A stretch of 23,815 nt of DNA. Origin: CAIZQW01 sp964459675 (GTDB lineage: Bacteria > Verrucomicrobiota > Kiritimatiellia > RFP12 > UBA1067). The notes under the pieces were generated by a model. It was not told where the DNA came from. It did not search any database and saw only the letters and a list, made by a program, of their open reading frames with translations. Each line of letters opens with the position of its first letter. The first letter of the stretch is position 1. Where the stretch lies: assembly GCA_964459675.1 (NCBI GenBank), contig CAYWNP010000032.1, positions 1 to 23,815 of the forward strand. Reading direction: 5' to 3'. The translations under genes were made by a program, and so were the position numbers. Positions 1 through 8,136 of this stretch are shown here, piece by piece.

Positions 1-572
1 ACGGTGACGCGCTCCCAGCCGGGCAGGGAGAGAAAATGCTCCAGCAGGACCGCACACGCGACTGCATCGTAGAGGGCATCATGCGCTTCACGTCCCGGAC
101 AGAGCGCTTCCACACGCGCTTTCAAAGCAAGCGTCTGAATCACATCCTCCAAGGATTTCGATTCGAGTGCAGGATAGGCATGCCGTGTCAGTTTTAACGT
201 GTCAATCCAGGGCCCGAACTTGTGCAAGGGCGCCATGGCCATTAACTGACTGCGCTCGGTTCCGATATTGTGCGCGACAACCGGCACACCGCTCAAGCGC
301 TGTACGAGCGCTGGCAGAACCTCGCTCGGTGTTGGAGCCGTAGCGAGTTGCTCCCTGATCTGCGCATGGCGACCAGGCGCGCGCGGATTAAAGGGCCTGT
401 CGCTAATACAGAACAGCGACTCGTATTGCGTCCCGGGATGAACAACCCCCTGCTCAATGACAACGACTCCGACCTGCCAAGGCTCCACACGAAAACCCGG
501 CACAGCGCCAGTGGTTTCAAAGTCAATCACGCTGAAGCGCGCTTCGCGAGCTATTGCATATCCAGGTTTCAT
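1..572 (-). CDS. DnaQ-like DEDDh 3'-5' exonuclease, partial (3' end outside window)
   Basis: The reading frame opens at an ATG on the minus strand at 572 and is still open at base 1, giving about 190 residues. Exo I is visible as VIDFETTG (Asp17, Glu19). Exo III is visible as AHDALYDA, with His164 and Asp169 spaced as in the DEDDh class. The Exo II region reads AHNIGTERS, with Glu106 where the usual catalytic Asp of the AHNxxFD motif would be. Members of the family remove nucleotides from 3' ends using two metal ions, as polymerase proofreading subunits or as stand-alone repair enzymes. Nothing here links it to a polymerase. It lies downstream of thiD, separated by about 200 bp of repeat-rich sequence, so it may have its own promoter. 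The ribosome binding site is weak (GAAAAG just before the ATG). The family is clear, the exact role is not. Confidence 0.8.
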   Translation of the reverse strand, partial: MKPGYAIAREARFSVIDFETTGAVPGFRVEPWQVGVVVIEQGVVHPGTQYESLFCISDRPFNPRAPGRHAQIREQLATAPTPSEVLPALVQRLSGVPVVAHNIGTERSQLMAMAPLHKFGPWIDTLKLTRHAYPALESKSLEDVIQTLALKARVEALCPGREAHDALYDAVACAVLLEHFLSLPGWERVT

Positions 573-595
573 CTTTTCTATAACTTAATTTTTTT

Positions 596-622
596 GACAG
601 GATGAACAGGATTAAAAGGATT
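596..622 (+). repeat. Three tandem nonamers, AACAGGATT type
   Basis: Three consecutive 9-base units are read directly: GACAGGATG, AACAGGATT, AAAAGGATT. They follow a T-run. The same unit occurs inverted 57 bases further on (679-696). Confidence 0.75.
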
Positions 623-678
623 AGAATTCAGAACCTAACCATCTAACAATTTCTACTCGCCGAAGCGAAGCTGTCGAA

Positions 679-696
679 AATCCTATAAATCCTGTC
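679..696 (-). repeat. Inverted pair of the AACAGGATT-type nonamer
   Basis: The plus strand reads AATCCTATA then AATCCTGTC. On the minus strand this is GACAGGATT followed by TATAGGATT, i.e. the unit found at 596-622 in opposite orientation. The two blocks could pair as stem arms in a transcript crossing the gap. Confidence 0.65.
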
Positions 697-705
697 GAAA
701 AATCT

Positions 706-729
706 CCTCTGCGCCTCAGCGCCTCTGCG
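706..729 (+). repeat. Three tandem octamers, CCTCTGCG type
   Basis: Three consecutive 8-base units are read directly: CCTCTGCG, CCTCAGCG, CCTCTGCG. The first and third are identical. The block lies about 50 bp downstream of the thiD stop codon. Confidence 0.75.
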
Positions 730-776
730 GGAAAAAGTTACTCCTCTTATTTGTTCCCGCTCTGCGGGCGGCGGGC

Positions 777-1619
777 TTAAAGGGTGTGTATGCGAATCTC
801 TTCGACAGGCAAGCGTTGCGGCGTTCCGAGAACCGTTGCGACTTCACCCACATAGATGCCGGTCCGGATAGACTCATAGACATACGCCTTGCCCTCGATA
901 ACAGCCTGAAGCAGGTCATTTCCGCAGGCGAGGGAGGCCGTAATCGCGGCGCTCAGGGAGCACCCTGTGCCATGCGTGGACAAGGGTTGCTCCAGACGCG
1001 GACTGGAGAGCAACGAGAGCTTCTCTCCATCAAAGAGGATATCCTCGGCGCACATGCCTGTGCCGTGGCCGCCTTTAACGAGCACCGCGCAACCAAACTG
1101 ATCCGCCAATATTCGGGCAGCCTCGCGTTGCTCCTCCGGCGTCGAAATACGTTTGCCGAGCAAGCGCTCAGCCTCCGGTAGATTGGGGGTCAGCAGGGAA
1201 GCTAAGGGCAAGAGTTTTTGACGCAAAGCATCCATTGCATCGTCCGCCAACAAGGGTGCTCCGCTTGTCGCAATCATTACAGGGTCTATCACTTTCGGGA
1301 TGCGGTTCTGAGCCACGAGACGATTAGCAACAACCTCAATGATCTCCGCTGTTGCCAACATACCTGTCTTCAGAGCGCCCACGCCATACACCTCAAAGAT
1401 GGCATCCAGTTGCTCGCCCATAAAGGTCGGATCAGCGATCAGTACGGAACGGACACCAAAGGGATTCTGGGCTGTCAGGGCTGTGATTGCGGTACAACCA
1501 TGCACGCCGAAGGTCCGAAAGGCGCGGAGATCCGCTTGGATGCCGGCATTGCCACCGCTGTCGCTTCCAGCGATAGTCAAGGCGACGGCCTGGCGGTTAA
1601 AAGTATCAAGAGGTATCAT
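777..1619 (-). CDS. thiD: Hydroxymethylpyrimidine/phosphomethylpyrimidine kinase ThiD
   Basis: The product is a ribokinase-fold kinase that phosphorylates HMP and HMP-phosphate to HMP-PP for thiamine synthesis or salvage. From the ATG at 1619 it is 280 residues, close to the usual ThiD length. The N-terminal substrate signature ALTIAGSDSGGNAGIQAD is at about 13-30. PKVIDPVMIATSG is near 109-120, LTPNLPEA near 143-150 and VLVKGGHGTG near 179-188. The anion-hole motif STHGTGCSLSAAITA (about 214-228) carries the family's active-site Cys220. A GTG at 1640 is also in frame, but it lies inside a perfect palindrome, and the ATG at 1619 fits the family N-terminus better. It is the last gene of the minus-strand operon, 42 bp after the glycosyltransferase stop. 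No other thi gene and no TPP riboswitch is seen. I am confident of the assignment. Confidence 0.93.
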   Translation of the reverse strand: MIPLDTFNRQAVALTIAGSDSGGNAGIQADLRAFRTFGVHGCTAITALTAQNPFGVRSVLIADPTFMGEQLDAIFEVYGVGALKTGMLATAEIIEVVANRLVAQNRIPKVIDPVMIATSGAPLLADDAMDALRQKLLPLASLLTPNLPEAERLLGKRISTPEEQREAARILADQFGCAVLVKGGHGTGMCAEDILFDGEKLSLLSSPRLEQPLSTHGTGCSLSAAITASLACGNDLLQAVIEGKAYVYESIRTGIYVGEVATVLGTPQRLPVEEIRIHTL

Positions 1620-1629
1620 AAGGGGCTTT

Positions 1630-1654
1630 CTTGCGACCACTCAGTGGTCGCAAG
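1630..1654. repeat. Perfect 12-bp inverted repeat with one-base centre
   Basis: Arms CTTGCGACCACT and AGTGGTCGCAAG flank a single C. It sits 7 bp beyond the stop of the membrane glycosyltransferase and 10 bp upstream of the thiD ATG. There is no T-run on either side, so it is not a classical terminator. Alternatives are an operator for a dimeric regulator, or an RNA hairpin that protects or processes the operon mRNA or hides the thiD start region. Confidence 0.7.
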
Positions 1655-1661
1655 GATGAGG

Positions 1662-3233
1662 TTAAAGCGAAGGCACAGGTTTACGTGAATAGATCTCTAG
1701 CCGGGTGTTGTTCTGTCCAAAAGCTTCGATCGTTTTTGTCAGCGTGTAGTTACGCAGGAGGATTTCGCGGAAGAGCTTCTGATCTTCCGCCGGCACCTCA
1801 CCCATCACGGGCGAGCGCACGGCGAAGCCATAGCCGCTCACCGCCGCCCAGTCGCTTAGTGCACCCTCCAGGATCGCCAGCATCCCGGCCTTATTCAGCA
1901 CATGATATTTGACAGCGTCAGCGTCAGACAGACCAGGGAAGTAACAGAACGGTCCCATCTCCATGCCCTCCGGCACCTTCCTACCCGCCTGGACCGCCAG
2001 ATAGACGTCCTGGGTGAGCAGTGTTTCTGTCTTGCCTTTAACCTCGGAGGCTACACGCCTAAGCTGCAGGATATCGGGCTCGGTCTTCTTGACTGCCCAG
2101 AACCGATCCTGCTTCGCCATGAGCCACTCTTGAGGTAGACTGGAACCAAAGGTTGCGCCCAGGGAGAGGACCGTCACAAAGAGGCAGACGCGTCCGCACA
2201 GCCCCTCCGGAACGACCTGCATGGCCCATCCCACAACTGCGGCGATGAGGAGCCCCATGACAGGGACCTGATAGTCGTCATACGGATAGGGACTCACCAA
2301 CTGCAAGAGGAAGACGCCTAGAAAGGCCATGCACCAGATCAGCGGCCAGTCATTCAGCACCGGGCGCGTTTTCGAACGCACCGCATGCTGTCCACGGAAG
2401 ACTTGAAAGACGATCAAGGCTGAGGCCAGCATCGCCACAGGCAGGTAGAAACGGACGATCCGCGAGACAGACCCTGCGATGAAGAAGAGATCACGTCCTT
2501 TGCGGGCGGCATGGAAGGTCTGAGCAAAGATAAACTGTTCAGGCGCCAACAGAAGCGCGGGCAGATAGACCGCGGCTAAGCCCAGTAAGCCGCCCACAGA
2601 GAACCAGAGCCAGGCCTTGCCGGTCTGACGCCAGGTCAGCATCATCGCCACGGCCGTGATCGGCAAGAGCATCCCCATCGAGATACGTGTGCCTGCGGCA
2701 AAGGCGAGCAGGATTCCAGCAAGCAGTGAGCAGAGCCAGGCCGGGCACTTCATATTGCCACGCGCCCCGAAGAAGAGGAAGATGTACCCGATCATGATCA
2801 GGGAGGAGGCCAGGGCATATGTCTTGGGAATGGTCGTAAAATAGACATGATAGATATTACAGCCGGAGAGGGCCGCACCCATCACGGCCGCCGCAAAGGC
2901 GCGATCCCGTGACACCGCGCAACGCGCGAGGAAGGCCGTGGCGACACAGCTCAGGATGCCAAAGAAGACCGTCACCAACCGTCCGCCGAGCACCCCGAGA
3001 GGCGCCCAGAGTTTTTCAAGCGCACCGTAGACGTACGGCATGACCGGCCCCTGTGTGAAGAAAAAATCGCGATAGGGCATGGCACCCTCGCTCACGCGCT
3101 GAGCCGCATAGAGATACCAGCCCTCATCCTGATTGAGATTGCCGAAGACGAGCGCAAAGGCATACAGCAGGAGTGCCGCGGGAAGCGTCATCCACAAGGA
3201 CCACCATACAAAACGTCTACTTTTATTGATCAT
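1662..3233 (-). CDS. Polytopic membrane protein, GT39/ArnT-like glycosyltransferase
   Basis: This is a 523-residue hydrophobic protein with roughly ten or more membrane segments, starting with about residues 9-31. Right after the first segment comes LNQDEGWYLYAAQRVSEG and then DFFFTQGPVMPYVYG. An acidic pair in the first outer loop followed by GP-x-PY is typical of GT39/GT83-type enzymes (PMT, ArnT), which move sugars from polyprenyl-phosphate donors to acceptors at the outer face of the inner membrane. The C-terminal 150 residues are soluble. The ATG at 3233 is chosen because GAGGAG lies 8 bp upstream; it overlaps the hslO stop by 11 bp, implying translational coupling. An in-frame start at 3338 would lie deep inside hslO. 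Donor and acceptor are unknown, and a non-catalytic DUF2029-like role cannot be excluded. Confidence 0.7.
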   Translation of the reverse strand: MINKSRRFVWWSLWMTLPAALLLYAFALVFGNLNQDEGWYLYAAQRVSEGAMPYRDFFFTQGPVMPYVYGALEKLWAPLGVLGGRLVTVFFGILSCVATAFLARCAVSRDRAFAAAVMGAALSGCNIYHVYFTTIPKTYALASSLIMIGYIFLFFGARGNMKCPAWLCSLLAGILLAFAAGTRISMGMLLPITAVAMMLTWRQTGKAWLWFSVGGLLGLAAVYLPALLLAPEQFIFAQTFHAARKGRDLFFIAGSVSRIVRFYLPVAMLASALIVFQVFRGQHAVRSKTRPVLNDWPLIWCMAFLGVFLLQLVSPYPYDDYQVPVMGLLIAAVVGWAMQVVPEGLCGRVCLFVTVLSLGATFGSSLPQEWLMAKQDRFWAVKKTEPDILQLRRVASEVKGKTETLLTQDVYLAVQAGRKVPEGMEMGPFCYFPGLSDADAVKYHVLNKAGMLAILEGALSDWAAVSGYGFAVRSPVMGEVPAEDQKLFREILLRNYTLTKTIEAFGQNNTRLEIYSRKPVPSL

Positions 3234-4122
3234 TGGTTTTGCTCCTCGCTTCCAAGACCTGTTGCACAAAATCAGCTTCAACTCGATACCCCTTACCACA
3301 CATGTGACAAAAGATCTGAAGAGGCCCTGTCTGTCCAAGCATCTCCTGAAGATCTTCGGTTGGAAGACCGCTTAACATACCTTGCACACGCTCAACTGAA
3401 CAACGACATGAAAAGGATAAAGGAAAGACCTCGTCAAAGGTGCAGTCCGTCAATCCCACTGTCGCACAGATGGTCTCTAGCGAGGCTGCAGCATCCAAGC
3501 ACTCCAAGATTGTTCCTTCCGTAAAAAGCTCTTCGAGCCGCTTAAAAGCAGCGTGATCGCCGTCGGGCAGACACTCAATCAGTAATCCCCGCGCGGAATC
3601 AATAAAGGCTCCATACGCCAGCGCGCTCGTCTGCACGAAGACCTGGCGTTGTAACGACTGCTTGTAGTAAGCCTCCAGGCTGCGCGAAATCGAGGCGGGC
3701 GTGACATCGATCGATGCACTGGAGAGCACCTTGCCAAGAGTCGAGCGAATGACCTGAACTTCCGCAAGATCACCCATGGCAGCAGAGGTATCCAGCTCCT
3801 CAGCCGCATCAAATTCATTCATGATCTTGACCTGCGTATAGCCACGAAGCCCTCCCTCTTTAGAAGCTTCGACCAGCAAACCCCCTAAGGGACCGGAAAC
3901 ACGCAAGCGCAAGGTGACGGTCTCATTGGGTTCCGTCAACTCAGATCCTAACAAGGCAACGCCTGCGAGGGCCTCAGCCTGAATCAATCCAGCGGTAGGC
4001 CCACAGAGATGGCTACGCTCCAACTCGCGGGCAGAATCCGTGACCTCGACCTGCACAATCCTGATTTTCAGGGAGGGGGAGAATGCACAGCGCCTCCCGT
4101 CAGAGGTCTTGGACATGATCAT
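3223..4122 (-). CDS. hslO: Redox-regulated holdase chaperone Hsp33
   Basis: The 299-residue length matches the Hsp33 family. The C-terminal redox switch is visible as CRC (Cys239, Cys241) and CHMC (Cys272, Cys275), the CxC plus CxxC zinc site. On oxidation of these cysteines the protein unfolds its linker and becomes an ATP-independent chaperone in the cytoplasm. The N-terminal core contains the expected segment GGLLVEASKEGGLRGY (about 80-95). The start at 4122 forms an ATGA overlap with the stop of the upstream 700-residue gene, and AAGGAG lies 5 bp before it. A second ATG at 4116 is badly spaced. The gene also overlaps the downstream membrane glycosyltransferase by 11 bp, so it is in the middle of an operon. 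Its neighbours do not point to a specific stress regulon. Confidence 0.93.
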   Translation of the reverse strand: MIMSKTSDGRRCAFSPSLKIRIVQVEVTDSARELERSHLCGPTAGLIQAEALAGVALLGSELTEPNETVTLRLRVSGPLGGLLVEASKEGGLRGYTQVKIMNEFDAAEELDTSAAMGDLAEVQVIRSTLGKVLSSASIDVTPASISRSLEAYYKQSLQRQVFVQTSALAYGAFIDSARGLLIECLPDGDHAAFKRLEELFTEGTILECLDAAASLETICATVGLTDCTFDEVFPLSFSCRCSVERVQGMLSGLPTEDLQEMLGQTGPLQIFCHMCGKGYRVEADFVQQVLEARSKTNDQ

Positions 4123-6221
4123 GGTTGCTCCTTCGTCCTCACCAGCACACCTTCCAGAAATCCCATGAACTTCTCACGAAGAAAGTCCAGATGGTTTGCC
4201 TGCAAGTGGAGCGTCCATAAGGCAAATTCCCACTGAGCTTTAAAATTATACTGTGCACGAACCCCAGGATCAAAGGCTTCAAACTGCTCTCGACGAACCT
4301 GATAATTCCAATTCATCTCCTGCGTCTTCAAGGCAAACCCATCAAAGAAGCGCGTCGCCAGTTCATTGATCGTGACAGCCTCCTGATGTTTTTTCCAGAA
4401 ACTGGCCAGCACTTCAGCATAACGTGTCAAATAAAACTCAACCAGCACATCCAAATTCTGTTGGTCATGAACCAGGTTGGGCCAGCCCAAGGCCCCACGC
4501 ACAGAGCAGATACTGACACGGACAGGCATCTCTCGGTTTTGTTTGATGTCGTACGAAAACTCAAAGATTTCTTTGCCTTCCCCATAGCGACAACTCTTCG
4601 TCTCAGGGAGATATTTTTTCAGCACCATGTTCTGCGCGGCCGCACTACCCAGTAGCGCGCCAAGGCCTAAGATGATCTCCGGATCTTCACCTTTTGTACC
4701 ATGGCCTCTCTCATCCAACTTGACAAAATAGCGAGCAGGAATATAGTCAAGCGAATCGCCGGGATAGCGGGTTCGGATAAAGGTCGTGACCTCCTTGCCT
4801 GTTGTGTTTTCGACCCAACGGAGCAACTTGTAATCACCAAAGCTAACACCCAGCTCCTTAAACGCATAGACACGCGCCAACATATAGCTGCCATATCCAG
4901 GCTTCTTAAGCTTTAGGCGCTTTTCAATCAAGCTGGTGCATAAGGGACGGCGATTGGTCTTGAAGACAATTTCACGCGGAATGCCTAACCCCAACTGAAC
5001 ATCCGAATTCGTGCGCAGCTCATAGACGTTTGCATATTCGAGGGATTCGTCCTGGCTCATCACCTTTTCGATGTTACCCAGAAGAATACGCGTACGTTCA
5101 TCTGCCCGATGATGGAACTCGGGACGTCCACCCCGATAGGTCGCTCCGGGAAGTGCGGTACGGCGATCATCAAAGGCTGGGGTTATCGAAGAGTCCGAAT
5201 GTCCAACATAGATCGCCCCAGTCAAATGCATATAGAGCGTCTCAATGAAATCTTCACTGGCTTCATCCTCCAACTCGGGACGTTCGAGTGACGCCCTGAA
5301 CAACTCGTCAAAAGCCTGAATACTGGTGACAACATCCTGCTGTTCAATCATATTGAGCGTGATCCACTCCATCATACGTTCAATCGAGGGAATCAAACGC
5401 TGAAGGGCCTCGCCCCGTTGCATACCGAAAAACTCGATCTCGTAATGGCCATGGAACTTCGGCGTACGAACATACGAACGCTTTTCATTTTCCGCCACTG
5501 ACACCAGCTCGCGCAAACACGTCAGTGCCTTCGGGTAATCCGAAACAGCCCACTCGGAAATCTTGTGGAATTCACTATAGGAGAGGAAATGGACACCTTT
5601 GATACTGTGATAATAGCGTAAAGGACAGTTGATTCTCTTGCGGCTGGCTTGAATGGCCAGCTCCATCTCTTTACGTGACCACGCCAAGGGCTTCACGCGC
5701 CACTCCTGTCCGAGTCGGCGATAATAGTCGAGCGCCACATCATTACGTTCGCTCATTACGATATCGTCCAACATAAAGCCCAAGGCTTGTAACCACTCAT
5801 CCGCCTGTACGACCAAGTCTGTCGGCACCTCGCGTTGCGAGACCTCTATCTTTCCCTCGACCATATTTGCGCAGATCACCTTTGTTGAAAGGATGGCGCT
5901 ACGCCGCGCAGCGGGGATGCGTCCAAGGTTCCAGAACTGGCCCGAGAGCAAAGGCATGGCGGCAATGGCATGGTTCCCAGTCGTCATAGTCAGCACATAC
6001 CCTGTGCTATCTTTGACGAGATCCCGTTTGCGCACGAGGAGCATCGGCTGATGTCCATCTTTGTCAAGCCAAGCATCTTTTTCAAAGATAAAGGTGTCAC
6101 ACCCCCAGTCATACGCCATGAAGGTTCGGGTCCGACCTGTGTTCTTGACCGTAACAGTGCCTGATTTTCTACGCGCCTCGCGCCGGACGCGATCAATAAA
6201 GGTTACTACACTATTTTTCAT
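4119..6221 (-). CDS. Unrecognised 700-residue protein of the folB-hslO operon
   Basis: I do not recognise a family. From the ATG at 6221 the product is 700 residues, with no signal peptide and no membrane segment, so it is probably cytoplasmic. The N-terminal part (about 1-150) looks beta-rich, with stretches such as TFMAYDWGCDTFIFEKD. The middle is helical and charged. The C-terminal half has patches that look conserved: IPREIVFKTNRRPLCTSLI, GLGALLGSAAAQNMVLKKYL, RYGEGKEIFEFSYD and CSVRGALGWPNL. The Gly-rich segment followed by GEGKEIFEF faintly recalls nucleotide-binding or kinase-like folds, but I will not assign one. The start overlaps the upstream fusion gene by 11 bp, and the stop forms an ATGA with hslO, so it is co-translated with both. 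An in-frame ATG at 6287 lies inside the upstream gene and is less likely. Confidence 0.75.
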   Translation of the reverse strand: MKNSVVTFIDRVRREARRKSGTVTVKNTGRTRTFMAYDWGCDTFIFEKDAWLDKDGHQPMLLVRKRDLVKDSTGYVLTMTTGNHAIAAMPLLSGQFWNLGRIPAARRSAILSTKVICANMVEGKIEVSQREVPTDLVVQADEWLQALGFMLDDIVMSERNDVALDYYRRLGQEWRVKPLAWSRKEMELAIQASRKRINCPLRYYHSIKGVHFLSYSEFHKISEWAVSDYPKALTCLRELVSVAENEKRSYVRTPKFHGHYEIEFFGMQRGEALQRLIPSIERMMEWITLNMIEQQDVVTSIQAFDELFRASLERPELEDEASEDFIETLYMHLTGAIYVGHSDSSITPAFDDRRTALPGATYRGGRPEFHHRADERTRILLGNIEKVMSQDESLEYANVYELRTNSDVQLGLGIPREIVFKTNRRPLCTSLIEKRLKLKKPGYGSYMLARVYAFKELGVSFGDYKLLRWVENTTGKEVTTFIRTRYPGDSLDYIPARYFVKLDERGHGTKGEDPEIILGLGALLGSAAAQNMVLKKYLPETKSCRYGEGKEIFEFSYDIKQNREMPVRVSICSVRGALGWPNLVHDQQNLDVLVEFYLTRYAEVLASFWKKHQEAVTINELATRFFDGFALKTQEMNWNYQVRREQFEAFDPGVRAQYNFKAQWEFALWTLHLQANHLDFLREKFMGFLEGVLVRTKEQP

Positions 6222-8136
6222 AACGAACTTTTTCCCGAGCAATACACTCTTCAACACAGCCACCGAGCGCATCCAATTCGCAGGCATCGGCGACTTCTAA
6301 AAGATTTTCTAAGGCAGGCAAAATATACTGGGTGAATTGCGCTTGCCCAACATGGGCCAGTCGTCCATACGCCCCTAACGCCTGCACAAGCCGTTGAACA
6401 GCTCCCTCCCTGAGTAGCACGACTGCATCGCGGTTCTCAGGAAAGGCCTTGAGGTAATACGCCGCCATCTTCTTCCGCAATTCCTGACTCATCTTCACAT
6501 AGGGATCATACAACAACGACGCTAAGTCATACGCCCCTGCGCCAAGCCGCATCCCTTGAAAATCAATCAGCACTGGCTTCTCTTTCTTGAAGAGCACATT
6601 ACTCGATTGAAAATCACGATGCAGCAACACTTGTTTTGCCTTCAGCAATTTTTGCGAGATCTGTTTTAACTCGCTGGCGACATCCGCAGGAAGTGCCTCA
6701 TAGCCGTAACGGTTCTTGAGTAGATGTTCCTCAAAGAGGCGCTGTTCCCACGCATAGAGCGCTTCATCAAAGGATGGCTCTAAAACAATCTTTCGCTCAG
6801 CGACCAAGCGGGTACCTTCGCGATGAAGCCGGACCAACGCCTCAACCGTTGACTGATACCACTGCTCACCCTTGGCCTGCCACTTCTGACTTAACCGCTG
6901 TTGCAAGGAGTCATCACCGCAATCTTCAAGGAGGAGAAGCTGTGCCTCAGGCAAATCCAAACGAATGACAGGAACCGGCACCCCGGCTTCTGCCAAGAGC
7001 GCAGCATGCCCGCTATAACGCGCATTCTCAGCTCGCGTCAAGGCATACTGGATTGCAATCACAGAGTCCGTTCCATTCCACAAGCGCCAGAAGGAGCGGT
7101 CTGAACCTCGTGCGCCCAAAAATTGGGCCGTGACCTTTTCAGGAGTCCACCCCATCGCGTGAAGGGCCGAAAGGAGCGGCGCGTCACAGATGCGGGCCGC
7201 GCTGACCCCAACACAGTTGACCTGCTTTCCGCCCAACGTGCCCCCTGCAAGGACACATCCCTTGAGCGAAGCGCCTTTCAAAAGGGTCGTTCCCTCGAGA
7301 ACGATACTGTCCGTGCCTTTCACAGAAGCAGGGACTGAGGCTTTGGGGGAGACCGCGAAGAAGGTATTAGACTTTAAAGCCAGACGATCCGTCTTAGCAT
7401 TATAGAGCTCACCGCCGCACTTCTTCGACCGTGCGAGCTTCTTGACCTCTGCATGGATGCGACGGTACACATCTACCGTACCTGCATCATCCCAGTAACT
7501 TCCCGCCACAGCTGCGCCGTGAACAAAAAGATTATGCTCCATCGCCCGCTGATAGGCTTCCACGATTGACGAGAAGTCACTCTCCGGAAGAAAGTCAAAG
7601 ATTTTAGGGGAGAGGAGCTGCAAGCCACAGAAGGTAAAGGTGTGTTCGACTCCGGGAGTCGGACTCTTCCAACAGGTGATACGGCCAGCGTAATCCATCT
7701 CGACCGTACGAGGGCCCTTCTTGGGCTCAAGCCAAGCAGCGGCAAAGGAACCACTTGCCGCAAACGCCTTGAGCAGGAACTCTGGCTGAAGCGAGGCCAC
7801 AATATCCGCATTCATCATCCAGAACGGTTCTTGTCCAAAGAAGGCGCGAAGGGGACGCAACGCACCACCTGTACCTAAGATCTCGGGTTCATAAGAGAGG
7901 GTAATCGTTGCCGTGCCCCGCCGTTCCTTCACCCACGCTTCAATAGTCTCGGGCATCCAATGCGCATTGACAACAATCTCTTGCACGCCCCACGATTCCA
8001 GCAACCGCAAGACATGCTCCAGCAAGGGCAGGTTCCAGAGGGGCATCAGGGGCTTGGGAAAGACGTAGGTCAGGGGACGCAAACGCGTACCCAGGCCCGC
8101 AGCCAGTACCAGTGCCTTTCTGGGCATCTTCATCAT
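6211..8136 (-). CDS. Fused sugar-1-phosphate nucleotidyltransferase and APH-type sugar kinase (MurU-AmgK-like)
   Basis: One 641-residue polypeptide carries two enzymes. Residues 6-235 are a nucleotidyltransferase with LAAGLGTRLRPLT, the PKPLMPL lysine motif, GTGGALRPL (88-96) and MNADIV (108-113). Residues about 255-310 look like a short left-handed beta-helix linker. Residues about 335-630 form an aminoglycoside-phosphotransferase fold with Brenner motif HRDFQSSNVLF (His506, Asp508, Asn513) and metal motif LIDFQGMRLGAGAYDLASLL (Asp525). The kinase core closely resembles AmgK, the anomeric MurNAc/GlcNAc kinase, whose product is used by MurU to make UDP-MurNAc. The fusion would therefore do both steps of cell-wall sugar salvage. 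That substrate is inference, and another hexose is possible. The start at 8136 makes an ATGA overlap with folB and follows AAGGGGGAAGC. Confidence 0.85.
   Translation of the reverse strand: MMKMPRKALVLAAGLGTRLRPLTYVFPKPLMPLWNLPLLEHVLRLLESWGVQEIVVNAHWMPETIEAWVKERRGTATITLSYEPEILGTGGALRPLRAFFGQEPFWMMNADIVASLQPEFLLKAFAASGSFAAAWLEPKKGPRTVEMDYAGRITCWKSPTPGVEHTFTFCGLQLLSPKIFDFLPESDFSSIVEAYQRAMEHNLFVHGAAVAGSYWDDAGTVDVYRRIHAEVKKLARSKKCGGELYNAKTDRLALKSNTFFAVSPKASVPASVKGTDSIVLEGTTLLKGASLKGCVLAGGTLGGKQVNCVGVSAARICDAPLLSALHAMGWTPEKVTAQFLGARGSDRSFWRLWNGTDSVIAIQYALTRAENARYSGHAALLAEAGVPVPVIRLDLPEAQLLLLEDCGDDSLQQRLSQKWQAKGEQWYQSTVEALVRLHREGTRLVAERKIVLEPSFDEALYAWEQRLFEEHLLKNRYGYEALPADVASELKQISQKLLKAKQVLLHRDFQSSNVLFKKEKPVLIDFQGMRLGAGAYDLASLLYDPYVKMSQELRKKMAAYYLKAFPENRDAVVLLREGAVQRLVQALGAYGRLAHVGQAQFTQYILPALENLLEVADACELDALGGCVEECIAREKVRYEK

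Larger units (their letters stand above)
573..776. other. Intergenic gap with short-unit repeats
   Basis: This 204-bp gap between thiD and the exonuclease gene contains no credible reading frame. It holds a direct 9-base repeat run (596-622), an inverted pair of the same unit (679-696) and an 8-base repeat run (706-729), each listed separately. A short hairpin CCCGC-TCT-GCGGG lies at about 757-769, just after the thiD stop. It has no T-run, so it is not a convincing terminator. Confidence 0.7.

Noticed and set aside
594..599. TTGACA, a perfect sigma70 -35 hexamer
   Set aside because: It is formed by the T-run joined to the first nonamer of a repeat block, points away from the exonuclease gene, and no matching -10 box or plus-strand gene follows.
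777..1619. Possible TPP riboswitch or further thiamine genes around thiD
   Set aside because: No THI-box-like leader is seen upstream and no neighbouring gene belongs to thiamine synthesis.
1218..1688. Plus-strand open frames opposite thiD
   Set aside because: They have no start signal or recognisable protein features; the opposite strand encodes a clear ThiD.
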